Of a stretch of 64,000 nucleotides of DNA, positions 38,810 to 48,615 are shown piece by piece. The stretch comes from Candidatus Nanopelagicales bacterium. Lineage in GTDB: Bacteria > Actinomycetota > Actinomycetes > S36-B12. The DNA lies in the NCBI GenBank assembly GCA_030827125.1, contig JAURFD010000012.1, forward strand, positions 1-64,000. The letters run 5' to 3'. How positions within the stretch are numbered: the stretch's first letter is position 1; the number at the start of each line of letters is the position of its first letter. The notes beneath the pieces are model-generated. The model was not told the DNA's origin, did not search any database, and saw nothing but the letters and a program-made list of their open reading frames with translations. A program made the translations under genes and the position numbers.

Positions 38810-41800
38810 TGCCGCGCCGCGACGACCTTGCGTCGGTACTCGTGATCGGCTCGGGCCCCATCGTCATCGGTCAGGCGTGCGAATTCGACTACTCCGGCAC
38901 TCAGGCCTGTCGAGTGCTGCGCGCCGAGGGCATCCGTGTCATCCTCGTCAACTCCAATCCGGCGACGATCATGACCGACCCTGAGTTCGCGGATGCGACG
39001 TACATCGAGCCCATCACTCCGGAGTTCGTCGAACGCATCATTGCGCGGGAGCGGCCTGATGCCCTCCTGCCGACGCTCGGCGGACAGACAGCACTCAACA
39101 CCGCGATTGCCCTGCATAACAGTGGAGTCCTAGAGCGTTACAACGTTGAACTGATCGGCGCCGACGTTGATGCCATCGAGCGGGGCGAGAACCGCGAGAT
39201 CTTCCGGAGGATCGTGGCGGAGATCGGCGGAGAGAGTGCGCGATCGGTGATCTGCCACACGCTGGAGGAGTGCCTCGGGGCAGTCGAGCAACTCGGCTAC
39301 CCCGTTGTCGTGCGCCCGTCCTTCACGATGGGCGGGGCCGGATCGGGCATGGCCTACGACGAGTCCGACCTCCGCCGCATCGCCGGCAACGGACTGCAGG
39401 CGAGTCCCACCACCGAGGTCCTCCTCGAAGAGTCGATCCTTGGCTGGAAGGAGTACGAACTCGAACTCATGCGGGACCGCCACGACAACGTCGTGGTCAT
39501 CTGTTCCATTGAGAACCTCGACCCCATGGGTGTGCACACCGGGGACTCGATCACTGTGGCGCCCGCCCTGACGCTCACCGACCGCGAGTATCAGAGGATG
39601 CGCAATCAGGCCATCGACATCATTCGCGCCGTCGGCGTTGACACCGGTGGCTGCAACATCCAGTTCGCGGTCAACCCTGACGACGGTCGACTGATCGTGA
39701 TCGAGATGAATCCGCGCGTCTCACGGTCGTCTGCGCTCGCGTCGAAAGCCACGGGCTTCCCCATCGCCAAAATCGCCGCCAAACTCGCCGTGGGCTACAC
39801 CCTGGACGAAATTCCCAACGACATTACGGCGGAGACGCCGGCGTCGTTCGAGCCCACCTTGGACTACATCGTGGTCAAGATCCCACGTTTTGCCTTCGAG
39901 AAGTTCCCCCAGGCAGATCCGGTCCTCACCACCACAATGAAGTCGGTGGGGGAGGCCATGGCCATCGGCCGCAACTTCACCGAGGCGCTGCAAAAGGCAC
40001 TGCGCTCCATGGAACGCGGCGACGCTGTCTTCGCCTGGCCGGACAGTCGCGCTGATGTCGACCTCGAGGATCTGCTGGAGTCCGTGCGCACGCCCCACGA
40101 TGGGCGACTTCGTGAGGTGCAGCAGGCGCTGTGGGCCGGGGCCACCGTCGAGCAGATGCACGAGCTCACCGATATCGATCCGTGGTTCCTCGAACAGATC
40201 ATGATGATCAACGACATCGCCGATGAGCTGCGGGCCGTCCCCGAACTCGACGTCGACCTCCTACGCGAGGCGAAGCGTCACGGCTTCTCTGATGTGCAGA
40301 TCGCACGCCTTCGCGGCACGGACGAGGCGAGCATTCGTGCGTATCGCCATGACCGCGGACTGCGGCCGGTGTACAAGACCGTGGACACCTGCGCCGCCGA
40401 ATTCGCTGCCCGGACGCCTTACCACTACTCGGCGTACGACGAGGAGACAGAGGTTGAGCCCGGCCACGCCCCGAAGGTCATCATCTTGGGCTCCGGGCCC
40501 AATCGCATCGGGCAGGGCATCGAGTTCGACTACTCCTGTGTCCACGCGTCCATGACCCTGCGCGAGGCCGGGTTCGAGACGGTGATGGTCAACTGCAACC
40601 CCGAGACCGTCTCCACCGACTACGACACCTCTGATCGCCTCTACTTCGAGCCGCTGACCCTTGAAGATGTCCTCGAAGTGGTACACGCGGAGTCCCAGGC
40701 GGGCGAGATCGCCGGTGTCGTCGTTCAACTCGGCGGGCAGACCCCACTCGGTCTTGCGCGGGCCCTCAAGGAGGCGGGAGTCCCCATCGTCGGAACCTCA
40801 CCGGAATCCATCCATCTCGCCGAGGATCGTGGTGCCTTCGGCGCCCTGCTCACAGAGGCTGGACTCCCGGCGCCACGTTTCGGCACGGCCTTCTCCTTTG
40901 AAGAGGCGCGCAGCATCGCTGACGAGATTGGTTACCCGGTCCTTGTCCGACCCTCCTATGTGCTGGGCGGCCGCGGGATGGAGATCGTCTACGACGACGA
41001 CATGTTGCGTGGCTATCTCGAGCGGGCGACACAGATCAACCCCGAGCATCCCGTCCTCGTGGATCGCTTCCTCGACGATGCGCTGGAGATTGACGTCGAC
41101 GCGCTGTATGACGGCACCGATCTATTTCTTGGTGGGGTCATGGAACACATCGAAGAGGCCGGAATTCATTCTGGTGACTCGGCGTGCGCTCTGCCGCCGG
41201 TGTCCCTGGGCCTGCAGGAGATCGAACGTATTCGCGAATCGACACGACTGCTCGCGGAGGGGATCGGCGTCCGTGGGCTGATGAATGTTCAGTACGCCTT
41301 GGCCGGGGGTGTGTTGCACGTCCTCGAAGCCAACCCGCGTGCTTCGCGCACCGTGCCGTTCGTGTCCAAGGCCATCGGGATCCCGCTGGCCAAGGCGGCC
41401 GCCCGCATCATGCTCGGAGCAACCATCGCGGACTTACGCGGGGAGGGCATGCTGCCGACCGTCGGTGACGGAGGCACCCTGCCGGCCGGGGGGCCGGTCG
41501 CGGTCAAGGAGGCGGTGCTGCCCTTCGGCCGCTTCCACGGAGTCGACACCGTCCTCGGTCCCGAGATGCGCTCCACGGGTGAAGTCATGGGGATTGATGC
41601 CCACTTCGGTACGGCCTTCGCCAAATCGCAGGCCGCGACCTATGCTCGCGGATTGCCCACGTCGGGCAGCGTCTTTGTCTCGGTCGCTGATCGTGACAAA
41701 CGGTCGATGATTTTCCCCGTCAAGCGACTGGCCGATCTCGGCTTCACGATCCTCGCGACGGACGGCACCGCGGAGGTCCTGCGCCGGTACGGGCTCAAGG

Positions 41801-42141
41801 TGGACCTGCTACGCAAAGCGCGATTCGGCACCGGTCCCGCGGGTGAACCCACTACGGTCGACGCCATCATGGCCGGCGACGTCGATCTCATCATCAACAC
41901 GCCCTTCGGAGTCGGCCCGCGCCTGGACGGCTACGAGATCCGCACGGCCGCGGTGATCAAGGGCGTCCCGTGCATCACGACAGTCCAGGGACTGGCGGCC
42001 ACCGTCCTCGGTATCGAGGCACTTGTCGCGAGCGTTGGTGGCGAACCGATCGGCGTGCGGTCCATCCAGGAGTACGCCGCCGATCTCACGGCCCTGCGCG
42101 ATGCCCAAGCGGCAAGCCAATCCCAGGAGGGAAGCGCCTGA
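38809..42141 (+). CDS. carB: Carbamoyl-phosphate synthase large chain
   Basis: CarB makes carbamoyl phosphate from bicarbonate, ammonia and two ATP. The 1110-residue protein shows the duplicated ATP-grasp architecture: a first half with [19 protein letters not shown] and [12 protein letters not shown], and a second half with [17 protein letters not shown] and [12 protein letters not shown]. The C-terminal MGS-like domain ([13 protein letters not shown] onwards) is the usual allosteric site for nucleotides. ATG 38809 shares one base with the carA stop (TGATG). Confidence 0.96.
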   Translation: MPRRDDLASVLVIGSGPIVIGQACEFDYSGTQACRVLRAEGIRVILVNSNPATIMTDPEFADATYIEPITPEFVERIIARERPDALLPTLGGQTALNTAIALHNSGVLERYNVELIGADVDAIERGENREIFRRIVAEIGGESARSVICHTLEECLGAVEQLGYPVVVRPSFTMGGAGSGMAYDESDLRRIAGNGLQASPTTEVLLEESILGWKEYELELMRDRHDNVVVICSIENLDPMGVHTGDSITVAPALTLTDREYQRMRNQAIDIIRAVGVDTGGCNIQFAVNPDDGRLIVIEMNPRVSRSSALASKATGFPIAKIAAKLAVGYTLDEIPNDITAETPASFEPTLDYIVVKIPRFAFEKFPQADPVLTTTMKSVGEAMAIGRNFTEALQKALRSMERGDAVFAWPDSRADVDLEDLLESVRTPHDGRLREVQQALWAGATVEQMHELTDIDPWFLEQIMMINDIADELRAVPELDVDLLREAKRHGFSDVQIARLRGTDEASIRAYRHDRGLRPVYKTVDTCAAEFAARTPYHYSAYDEETEVEPGHAPKVIILGSGPNRIGQGIEFDYSCVHASMTLREAGFETVMVNCNPETVSTDYDTSDRLYFEPLTLEDVLEVVHAESQAGEIAGVVVQLGGQTPLGLARALKEAGVPIVGTSPESIHLAEDRGAFGALLTEAGLPAPRFGTAFSFEEARSIADEIGYPVLVRPSYVLGGRGMEIVYDDDMLRGYLERATQINPEHPVLVDRFLDDALEIDVDALYDGTDLFLGGVMEHIEEAGIHSGDSACALPPVSLGLQEIERIRESTRLLAEGIGVRGLMNVQYALAGGVLHVLEANPRASRTVPFVSKAIGIPLAKAAARIMLGATIADLRGEGMLPTVGDGGTLPAGGPVAVKEAVLPFGRFHGVDTVLGPEMRSTGEVMGIDAHFGTAFAKSQAATYARGLPTSGSVFVSVADRDKRSMIFPVKRLADLGFTILATDGTAEVLRRYGLKVDLLRKARFGTGPAGEPTTVDAIMAGDVDLIINTPFGVGPRLDGYEIRTAAVIKGVPCITTVQGLAATVLGIEALVASVGGEPIGVRSIQEYAADLTALRDAQAASQSQEGSA

Positions 42142-42998
42142 TGCCCATCCAGACACGCGGCGAAGTTGTCACGGTTCGCCGAGCCGGGGCGTACTCGGTG
42201 CTGACGATCACCGCCCCGGGAGTTCCCGAACTCACGCGGCCGGGTCACTTTGCCGCGTTGGCGATCGGGGACCTCAACACGAGCGGACTGCTGCTGCGAC
42301 GGGCGTTTTCGATCCATGGCGTGCAGTCGCGTGGCATCTACGGCGGAACGATCGACCTGGTGATCTCCGACGTCGGGGAGGGCACGCACTGGTTGTTGCA
42401 GCGTCGCCGCGGGGACGCCGTCGACATCATTGCCCCCTTGGGTCGGCCCTTCGCACTTCCGCGGGAGCCGGTGTCGTGCACGCTGGTGGGCGGGGGATAC
42501 GGCTCCGCCCCGCTCTTCATGCTCGCCGAGCAACTGCGGGAGCGCGGCTGCCGCGTAGACATCGTGCTCGGAGCCGCCACCGAGCAGCGACTCTTCGGTG
42601 TGCTCGAGGCCAAGCGCAGCGCCACAACCGTGACGATCACAACGGAGGATGGTTCCGCCGGCGAGCGTGGCCGCGTGACCGACCAGCTCGAGATGGTCAT
42701 GGAGCGCGCCGGTTCTGAGGTTGTCTACGCCTGTGGCCCGATGGGCATGCTGGCCGCGGTGTCCGAGCTTGCGCAGGTACGCGGGGCGTATAGCCAGTGC
42801 GCCGTGGAGGAGTCCATGGCCTGCGGTATCGGTGTGTGCATGAGCTGTGTCATTCCCGTTATCGGGGACGACGGCATTACTCGCATGGTTCGCTCCTGCG
42901 TTGAGGGTCCGGTGTTTCGCGGGGAGCGAGTTCGATGGGATGACATCGGGACCGTTCCGGCCGACACGCTCGGTGCGCCGACGGCGGGGGGGCACTGA
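42141..42998 (+). CDS. pyrK: Dihydroorotate dehydrogenase electron transfer subunit
   Basis: PyrK is the FAD/2Fe-2S subunit that passes electrons from PyrD to NAD+ in class 1B dihydroorotate dehydrogenases. The 285-residue protein has a ferredoxin-reductase FAD domain (LLLRRAFSIHG), an NAD-binding segment (LVGGGYGSAPL, YACGPMGML) and the cluster cysteines in CAVEESMACGIGVCMSC plus a fourth in RSCVEGPVF. ATG 42141 shares one base with carB. Its presence shows that this organism uses an NAD-linked enzyme rather than the quinone-linked class 2 form. Confidence 0.92.
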   Translation: MPIQTRGEVVTVRRAGAYSVLTITAPGVPELTRPGHFAALAIGDLNTSGLLLRRAFSIHGVQSRGIYGGTIDLVISDVGEGTHWLLQRRRGDAVDIIAPLGRPFALPREPVSCTLVGGGYGSAPLFMLAEQLRERGCRVDIVLGAATEQRLFGVLEAKRSATTVTITTEDGSAGERGRVTDQLEMVMERAGSEVVYACGPMGMLAAVSELAQVRGAYSQCAVEESMACGIGVCMSCVIPVIGDDGITRMVRSCVEGPVFRGERVRWDDIGTVPADTLGAPTAGGH

Positions 42999-44023
42999 TG
43001 ACACGGGCCGTGGTGCGCTTCGACACCGGCGGTGATCTCCCCGCGCCGAACGTCGACATGACCGCAACACTGAGCACCTTCGAGATGCCCAGTCCTATCC
43101 TCACCGCGTCCGGGTGTGCGGCCGCGGGCCGCGAACTCGACCAATTCTTCGACGTCACGCGGCTCGGTGCCATGGTCACCAAGAGCATCATGATGGAGCC
43201 GCGCTCGGGTCGGGCAACTCCCCGCATCGCGGAGACGCCGAGCGGGATGCTCAACTCCATTGGCTTGCAGGGCCCCGGCGTGCACGCTTTCTTGGAGCAG
43301 GACCTCGCCTGGCTGCGTGAGCGAGGGGCCCGTGTGATCGTGTCCATCGCCGGGGGAACCACACAGGAGTACGAGGACCTCGCCAAGATCCTGCGGACCC
43401 AGGAGGGGATCGACGCGATCGAGGTCAATATTTCCTGCCCCAATGTGGCTGATCGCGGCCAGGTCTTCGCCTGCCGCGCTGATTCCGCGGCCGGGGTGGT
43501 CGCCAGCGTGCGCCGATCCAGCGATCCGAGCATCCCCATCCTCGCCAAGTTGTCACCTGATGTGACCGACCTCGCGACGATCGCGGTGGCCTGTGAGCGC
43601 GCGGGCGCCGATGGGCTGACTCTGATCAACACCACCCTGGGCGTGGTGGTTGACACGGACACCATGCGGCCTGCCCTCGCTGGAATCACCGGTGGACTGT
43701 CCGGTCCGGCGATTAAGCCCATCGCCGTGCGGTGCATTTGGCAGGTACGCGAGGTTCTGCCCGACATTCCGATCCTCGGTGTCGGTGGAGTACGCAGCGG
43801 GCTCGATGCCTTGGAATTGATCCTCGCCGGCGCCAACGCCGTCTCTGTCGGCACGACGGTCTTTCGTGACCCGAGTGCTCCTCTTCGCATCCACAGCGAC
43901 CTCGCCGTGGCCCTGGCAGACCGAGGATTCGAGCGGCTTTCCGATGCCGTGTCCTTCGCGCATCGCGAGCCAGATCTGGACGCTGTCGAGGTGGATGAAC
44001 CTGAGGTCCCCGAATGGCTGTGA
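42998..44023 (+). CDS. pyrD: Dihydroorotate dehydrogenase, class 1B
   Basis: PyrD oxidises dihydroorotate to orotate with FMN. The 341-residue protein carries PILTASGCAAAGREL, the SIGLQGPGVHAFLE block, the catalytic cysteine in EVNISCPNV and the FMN phosphate loop GVGGVRSGLDAL and GANAVSVGTTV. Class 1B is indicated by the cysteine base and the adjacent pyrK. It has an N-terminal extension of about 30 residues before the usual start of the fold and a short acidic tail. The stop overlaps pyrF by ten bases. Confidence 0.93.
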   Translation: MTRAVVRFDTGGDLPAPNVDMTATLSTFEMPSPILTASGCAAAGRELDQFFDVTRLGAMVTKSIMMEPRSGRATPRIAETPSGMLNSIGLQGPGVHAFLEQDLAWLRERGARVIVSIAGGTTQEYEDLAKILRTQEGIDAIEVNISCPNVADRGQVFACRADSAAGVVASVRRSSDPSIPILAKLSPDVTDLATIAVACERAGADGLTLINTTLGVVVDTDTMRPALAGITGGLSGPAIKPIAVRCIWQVREVLPDIPILGVGGVRSGLDALELILAGANAVSVGTTVFRDPSAPLRIHSDLAVALADRGFERLSDAVSFAHREPDLDAVEVDEPEVPEWL

Positions 44024-44748
44024 CCGCCGCACCCGTAGCTGTCGCGCTCGATGCACCCGACCTGGCGACCCTGGAAGCGTGGGCGACGGCGGTGGGTCCG
44101 CACGTGTCCACGGTGAAGGTGGGGCTGGAGACCTTCCTGCGTGATGGCGAAGCTGCTGCGGCGGCCGCCCGCCGTGGCGCTCCGGAGGCGGCACTGTTCT
44201 TGGACCTCAAACTCCATGACATTCCGGCGACCGTGGGCGGTGCCGCCCGGGCCGTGAGCGCCCTGCGGCCGGATTTCCTCACCGTGCACGCGTCGGGGGG
44301 TGCGGCCATGATCGCGGCCGCCGCCGAGGCGGTGCCCGACACCCGAATCGTCGCCGTCACGATCCTCACCTCGCTGACCTCGGATGATCTCGTGGCCATG
44401 GGACTACTCCCGCATGGTGCAAACGCCGATGACGTCCGTGAGCTCGCTGTCCGACTCGCGGTCGAGGCCACGGCCGCGGGTGCGCGTGCTGTGGTGTGTT
44501 CGCCGGAGGAGGTCGCTGATATTCGGGCCGGACTCCTCGCCGCCGACCGACGCGACGTCGTCCTCATCACACCGGGTGTCCGGCCCGCAGGGGCCGCCCT
44601 CGGCGATCAGCGCCGAGTGGCGACACCCGCCGAAGCCCTGGCGCGCGGCGCGGACCTCCTCGTGATCGGCCGCCCCATCACCGCGGCAGCGGACCCGGGT
44701 GCGGCTGCCGCGGCCATCGCCGCCGAGATCGCGAACGGCGATGCCTGA
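44014..44748 (+). CDS. pyrF: Orotidine 5'-phosphate decarboxylase
   Basis: PyrF decarboxylates OMP to UMP, the last step of the pathway. The 244-residue barrel has the charged catalytic network in [14 protein letters not shown] and the C-terminal LITPGVRP and [12 protein letters not shown] phosphate-binding motifs, marking it as subfamily 1. It overlaps pyrD by ten bases and the next gene by eight. pyrE, needed for the preceding step, is not in this window. Confidence 0.94.
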   Translation: MAVTAAPVAVALDAPDLATLEAWATAVGPHVSTVKVGLETFLRDGEAAAAAARRGAPEAALFLDLKLHDIPATVGGAARAVSALRPDFLTVHASGGAAMIAAAAEAVPDTRIVAVTILTSLTSDDLVAMGLLPHGANADDVRELAVRLAVEATAAGARAVVCSPEEVADIRAGLLAADRRDVVLITPGVRPAGAALGDQRRVATPAEALARGADLLVIGRPITAAADPGAAAAAIAAEIANGDA

Positions 44749-45634
44749 CGAACTCCCGCGCCTTGATGACAATGCGCGGGCCCGCGGGCGCGAGCAGGCT
44801 CTCATCGCGCGACGTGCACGGGCGCAGATCAAGGCGGATTTGGCAGACGGGCGACGCACGCCCGCGGATGTCATTGCCGCGCGCCTGGACGATCCGATCG
44901 TCGGACGCATGAAGGTGCGGGACTTCCTCCACGCATTGCCCGGCGTCGGCGATGTGCGCACCGATCAGATCATGGCTGAGTGCGCGATCGCCGATTCGCG
45001 ACGAATGCGCGGGTTGGGCGAGCACCAGGAGCGCTGCCTCTTGCGCTGCGTCTCGGGGCCGAGTCGGCCACGAGGGCGCCTGCTCGTGCTGTCCGGTCCG
45101 TCCGGAGCAGGCAAGTCCAGCGTCGTCAGCCTGCTGAGGGAACGTCACCCGGAAATCGTGTTCTCGGTCTCGGTGACGACCCGCCGACCGAGGCCCGGTG
45201 AGGTGGACGGCGTGCACTACCACTTCATCGACGAGACGACCTTTGCGCGGATGATTGAGGAGGGCCAACTCCTCGAATGGGCGGAGTTCGCCGGCAATCG
45301 CTACGGCACGCCCGCGGCACCCGTCGACGATCTCCTCCAAGCCGGGCGTCCGGTGCTGCTCGAGATCGAACTGCAGGGGGCCCGACAGGTGCGGCTTAGC
45401 GCCCCCGAGGCGGTCTTCGTCTTCTTGGCCCCACCCTCCTGGGAAACCCTCGTGGACCGGCTGGAGGGACGACGTACCGAGGCTCCGGAGGTGATTGCCC
45501 AGCGACTGGCCACGGCCAAGGTCGAACTCGCCGCGGAGCCCGAATTCGACCGGACGGTCGTCAACGACGTCGTGGCGCGTGCTGCCGACGAGATCGCCGG
45601 ACTTCTCGGGGTGGGCACCTCGGCCACCTCCTAG
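44741..45634 (+). CDS. gmk: mIHF-guanylate kinase fusion protein
   Basis: One continuous 297-residue frame joins two proteins that are normally separate neighbours in actinobacteria. Residues 1 to about 100 match actinobacterial integration host factor (mIHF), a DNA-binding nucleoid protein: [24 protein letters not shown] (from residue 57), DQIMAE and RRMRGLG. Residues about 108-297 are guanylate kinase (GMP to GDP), with the P-loop GPSGAGKSS (from residue 119), [18 protein letters not shown], and [12 protein letters not shown] see no stop, frame change or ribosome-binding site at the junction. ATG 44741 overlaps pyrF by eight bases. Whether the native product is processed cannot be told. Confidence 0.88.
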   Translation: MPDELPRLDDNARARGREQALIARRARAQIKADLADGRRTPADVIAARLDDPIVGRMKVRDFLHALPGVGDVRTDQIMAECAIADSRRMRGLGEHQERCLLRCVSGPSRPRGRLLVLSGPSGAGKSSVVSLLRERHPEIVFSVSVTTRRPRPGEVDGVHYHFIDETTFARMIEEGQLLEWAEFAGNRYGTPAAPVDDLLQAGRPVLLEIELQGARQVRLSAPEAVFVFLAPPSWETLVDRLEGRRTEAPEVIAQRLATAKVELAAEPEFDRTVVNDVVARAADEIAGLLGVGTSATS

Positions 45635-45683
45635 CGGTCCCCGGTGGCCAGGCGGGCGAATCGCCGTACGGACCGCCCCTCGG

Positions 45684-45689
45684 GTAGAC
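45684..45689 (+). promoter_or_regulatory. Probable -10 box for rpoZ
   Basis: TAGACT in the 118-base gmk-rpoZ gap would start transcription near 45696, 57 bases before ATG 45753. Upstream, GCGGTCC at 45634-45640 and GGACCGC at 45669-45675 form a 7-base inverted repeat beginning at the gmk stop, possibly a weak terminator. Confidence 0.4.
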
Positions 45690-45752
45690 TCACCACTCGG
45701 CCCGCAGCTCGCGCGGCCGAACGTCCAGGAGTTCCTCGCGAAAGGCCGTCCC

Positions 45753-46061
45753 ATGTCTTCTTCCACGCGCCCCGAGGGCATCACCTACCCCCCGATCGAT
45801 GATCTGTTGGACAAGACCGACTCTAAGTACTCGCTGGTCATCTACGCCGCCAAGCGCGCGCGTCAGATCAACGCCTACTACAGCCAGCTCGGCGAGGGCC
45901 TCCTGGAATACGTCGGACCGCTGGTGGAGACCCACGTGCAGGAGAAGCCGCTTTCCATCGCCATGCGGGAGATCGACGCCGGCCTGCTCACCTCCGAGCC
46001 CTACGATCCCGCCGCTGAGCCGGCGGTGGTCGAGGTCATCGTGGACGAGGATCTTTCCTGA
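45753..46061 (+). CDS. rpoZ: RNA polymerase omega subunit
   Basis: Omega stabilises the beta-prime subunit of RNA polymerase. The 102-residue protein has the conserved core [31 protein letters not shown] and the [15 protein letters not shown] segment, in the longer actinobacterial form. I took ATG 45753 since it precedes the conserved region by about ten residues; earlier in-frame starts fall inside gmk. The gene order gmk-rpoZ-coaBC-metK-priA is conserved in actinobacteria. Its TGA stop is embedded in the apparent CTG start of coaBC. Confidence 0.93.
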   Translation: MSSSTRPEGITYPPIDDLLDKTDSKYSLVIYAAKRARQINAYYSQLGEGLLEYVGPLVETHVQEKPLSIAMREIDAGLLTSEPYDPAAEPAVVEVIVDEDLS

Positions 46062-47260
46062 CCGCACGCATCCTCCTCGGCGTCTCAGGAGGCATCGCCG
46101 CCTACAAGGCGTGCACCCTCCTGAGGTTGCTGCGCGAGTCGGGCCATGACGTTCGGGTCGTGCCCACTGAGTCGGCCCTGAAGTTCGTGGGTGCCCCCAC
46201 CTGGGAAGCCCTCTCCGGTCATCCGGTGCACACCGGTGTGTGGGATGACGTCAATCAGGTGCCCCACGTCTCGCTTGGCCGCTGGGCCGACCTGGTTGTG
46301 GTGGCACCGGCGACGGCGAACCTGTTGGCGCGGGCCGCGGTCGGACTCGCGGATGATCTGCTCACCAACACGCTGCTCACGGCCACCTGCCCCGTGCTAC
46401 TCGCCCCGGCCATGCACACCGAGATGTGGCTCCATCCCGCGACCCAGGCCAACGTCGCGACCCTTCGCTCACGGGGCATCGAGGTCATCGAACCGGCCGT
46501 GGGGCGCCTGACCGGCGCCGACTCCGGTCCCGGCCGCCTGCCCGAGCCCGAGGATCTCTTCGCTCGAGTGCTGGCGGTGCTCGCCGCAGGGCCTTTGGCC
46601 GGGCGCCGCGTGATCGTGTCGGCCGGTGGCACGCGGGAACCGCTGGACCCGGTGCGCTACCTCGGCAACCGCTCCAGTGGTCGGCAGGGCTACGCCATCG
46701 CCGAGGTGGCCGCCGACATGGGTGCAGACGTCACGGTGGTGTCGGCGCATGTCGGCATCCCGGTGCCGCATGGCGTTGATGTCGTCGAGGCGGGCACCGC
46801 GGCCGACATGCTCGACGCCATGCACACGGCGAGCGCCGACGCCGACGTGGTCATCATGACGGCGGCGGTCGCCGACTTCCGTCCGGACGCCGTACGCGAG
46901 AGCAAGATCAAGAAGGTCGACGGTGCAGACCCCGAGCCCATCACCCTGGTCCGCAACCCGGACATCCTCGTGGAGTTGGTGGGTCGGCGGCGCCCGGGAC
47001 AGGTCATCGTGGGATTCGCGGCGGAGACCGCCCCCGACGAGGGAGCCCTGCTCGAACTGGCGCGCGACAAGGTCGCGCGTAAGGGCTGCGATCTGCTGGT
47101 CGCCAACGATGTCGGGGGAGAGCGCGTCTTCGGCCGGGATACGACCCGGGCGCTGATCCTGGATGGCTCGGGCACGGTTCTCGCCGATGTTGCGGGCACC
47201 AAAGTGGACCTGGCTCGGCGGCTTCTTGAGGCCGTGGCTGATCGCCTCGACGACCGCTGA
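46058..47260 (+). CDS. coaBC: Phosphopantothenoylcysteine decarboxylase / phosphopantothenate-cysteine ligase, CTG start
   Basis: CoaBC adds cysteine to phosphopantothenate and decarboxylates the product in coenzyme A synthesis. The FMN-dependent CoaC half begins with the conserved [15 protein letters not shown] and has APAMHTEMW; the CoaB half starts near [18 protein letters not shown] and has TAAVADFRP and KIKKVDG. The invariant N-terminus lies upstream of every standard start: the first is a TTG at 46127, which would remove it. The frame is closed at 46016, and the only plausible initiator is CTG 46058, overlapping the rpoZ stop as CTGA, with GAGGA six bases upstream. From there the protein is 400 residues, the normal length. 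Confidence 0.87.
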   Translation: MTARILLGVSGGIAAYKACTLLRLLRESGHDVRVVPTESALKFVGAPTWEALSGHPVHTGVWDDVNQVPHVSLGRWADLVVVAPATANLLARAAVGLADDLLTNTLLTATCPVLLAPAMHTEMWLHPATQANVATLRSRGIEVIEPAVGRLTGADSGPGRLPEPEDLFARVLAVLAAGPLAGRRVIVSAGGTREPLDPVRYLGNRSSGRQGYAIAEVAADMGADVTVVSAHVGIPVPHGVDVVEAGTAADMLDAMHTASADADVVIMTAAVADFRPDAVRESKIKKVDGADPEPITLVRNPDILVELVGRRRPGQVIVGFAAETAPDEGALLELARDKVARKGCDLLVANDVGGERVFGRDTTRALILDGSGTVLADVAGTKVDLARRLLEAVADRLDDR

Positions 47261-47265
47261 CCTTG

Positions 47266-47271
47266 TAAGGT
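47266..47271 (+). promoter_or_regulatory. -10 box for metK riboswitch transcript
   Basis: TAAGGT lies just after the coaBC stop and predicts a transcription start near 47278, at the 5' strand of riboswitch helix P1. The transcript would therefore begin with the aptamer. Confidence 0.5.
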
Positions 47272-47273
47272 AA

Positions 47274-47388
47274 GCCGGTCAAGAGCGCCAGCATCAAGCC
47301 CCGGCTCGCTGGCCGGCAACCCTCGGCAACCGCGGTGGGGTGCCCCGGGTGAGGACTAGGTCCGCCACGGCGGGCAAGCGCGGGTCCG
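47274..47388 (+). promoter_or_regulatory. SAM-IV-type riboswitch upstream of metK
   Basis: The metK leader matches the SAM-IV (SAM-I/IV) aptamer I recall for actinobacterial sulfur genes: GAGCGCCAGC, CAAGCCCCGGCTCGCTGG, CCGGCAACCCTC, CCGCGGTGGGGTGCCCCGGG and the downstream GGCAAGCGCGGG. GGTC (47277-47280) pairs with GACT (47354-47357) to close P1. The downstream hairpin region CCGCCACGGCGGGCAAGCGCGG lies beyond the junction, as in SAM-IV rather than plain SAM-I. No terminator is visible; the short distance to the GAAGGG ribosome-binding site (47401-47406) suggests control of translation. SAM would repress its own synthase. Confidence 0.85.
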
Positions 47389-47412
47389 TTGACCCTCGAC
47401 GAAGGGATGCTT

Positions 47413-48615
47413 GTGTCACGTCGCCTATTCACCTCCGAATCCGTCACCGAGGGTCATCCGGACAAGATGGCCGATCAGATCAGCGACGCGATCCTCGACA
47501 GCCTGCTCGAGCAAGATCCGCGCAGTCGTGTTGCGGTGGAGACCCTGCTGACGACAGGCCAGGTGCACGTGGCGGGGGAGGTGACCACGGATGGCTATGC
47601 GGACGTGATGAACATCGTCCGTGACGTCGTCCTCGAGATCGGCTACGACCACTCGGAGAAGGGATTCGATGGTGAGTCCTGTGGTGTGTCGGTGTCTATC
47701 GGTGCGCAGTCGCCGGATATCGCGCAAGGCGTGAACGACGCGATCGAGGAGCGCGAGGGACACAGCGTGGATCCCCTCGACCGTCAGGGCGCTGGCGATC
47801 AGGGACTGATGTTCGGATACGCCACGACGGACACGCCGACCCTCATGCCGCTGCCGATTTCGCTGGCGCATCGCCTTGCCGAGCAGCTCACTGCCGTGCG
47901 CAAGGACGGAACGATGGGCTATCTCCGTCCAGACGGCAAGACCCAGGTGACGATCGAGTACGACGAGCAGGACAAGCCGCTGCGTATTGACACGATCGTC
48001 GTGTCGAGCCAGCACGCCAAGAACGTTGACCTGGACGGCACCTTGGCTCCGGAGATCCGCAAGCACGTCGTGGAGCCCATCCTGGCCCAGGTCGACCTGC
48101 CCAGTGACGACTTCCGCCTCCTGGTGAATCCCACCGGCCGCTTCGAGGTGGGTGGGCCGATGGGTGACGCGGGCCTGACCGGACGCAAGATCATCGTGGA
48201 CACCTACGGCGGCATGGCCCGACATGGCGGCGGCGCGTTCAGCGGCAAGGATCCGTCGAAGGTGGATCGCTCGGCGGCCTACGCCATGCGGTGGGTTGCC
48301 AAGAACGTTGTGGCAGCCGGTCTTGCAGATCGATGCGAGGTGCAGGTGGCCTACGCGATCGGCAAGGCGCATCCCGTAGGTGTGTTCGTCGAGACGTTCG
48401 GCACCGGTGTGCTGCCGGACGAGCGGATTCAGGAGGCCGTGCTTGAGGTGTTTGATCTGCGTCCCGCCGCGATCATCCGGGACCTCGACCTGCTGCGGCC
48501 GATCTACCGCCCGACTGCGGCATACGGGCACTTCGGCCGGGAGTTGCCGGAGTTCACCTGGGAGCGGACCGATCGCTCCGACGCGCTGAAGGCAGCTGCC
48601 GCCGCGAAAGGCTAG
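47413..48615 (+). CDS. metK: S-adenosylmethionine synthetase
   Basis: MetK makes SAM from methionine and ATP. The 400-residue protein starts [17 protein letters not shown] and has [12 protein letters not shown], the [18 protein letters not shown] loop and the C-terminal YGHFGREL. I selected GTG 47413, six bases after GAAGGG; ATG 47407 touches that site and TTG 47389 lies within the riboswitch boundary. Expression is expected to fall when SAM binds the leader. Its stop overlaps that of the convergent gene within the palindrome CTAG. Confidence 0.95.
   Translation: MSRRLFTSESVTEGHPDKMADQISDAILDSLLEQDPRSRVAVETLLTTGQVHVAGEVTTDGYADVMNIVRDVVLEIGYDHSEKGFDGESCGVSVSIGAQSPDIAQGVNDAIEEREGHSVDPLDRQGAGDQGLMFGYATTDTPTLMPLPISLAHRLAEQLTAVRKDGTMGYLRPDGKTQVTIEYDEQDKPLRIDTIVVSSQHAKNVDLDGTLAPEIRKHVVEPILAQVDLPSDDFRLLVNPTGRFEVGGPMGDAGLTGRKIIVDTYGGMARHGGGAFSGKDPSKVDRSAAYAMRWVAKNVVAAGLADRCEVQVAYAIGKAHPVGVFVETFGTGVLPDERIQEAVLEVFDLRPAAIIRDLDLLRPIYRPTAAYGHFGRELPEFTWERTDRSDALKAAAAAKG

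Noticed and set aside
46127-46129. TTG as the start of coaBC
   Set aside because: It would remove the invariant [11 protein letters not shown] flavin-binding N-terminus; CTG 46058 with its ribosome-binding site explains the full-length enzyme better.
47389-47391. TTG as the start of metK
   Set aside because: It lies at the edge of the riboswitch and adds non-conserved residues; GTG 47413 has a properly spaced GAAGGG and the family N-terminus.
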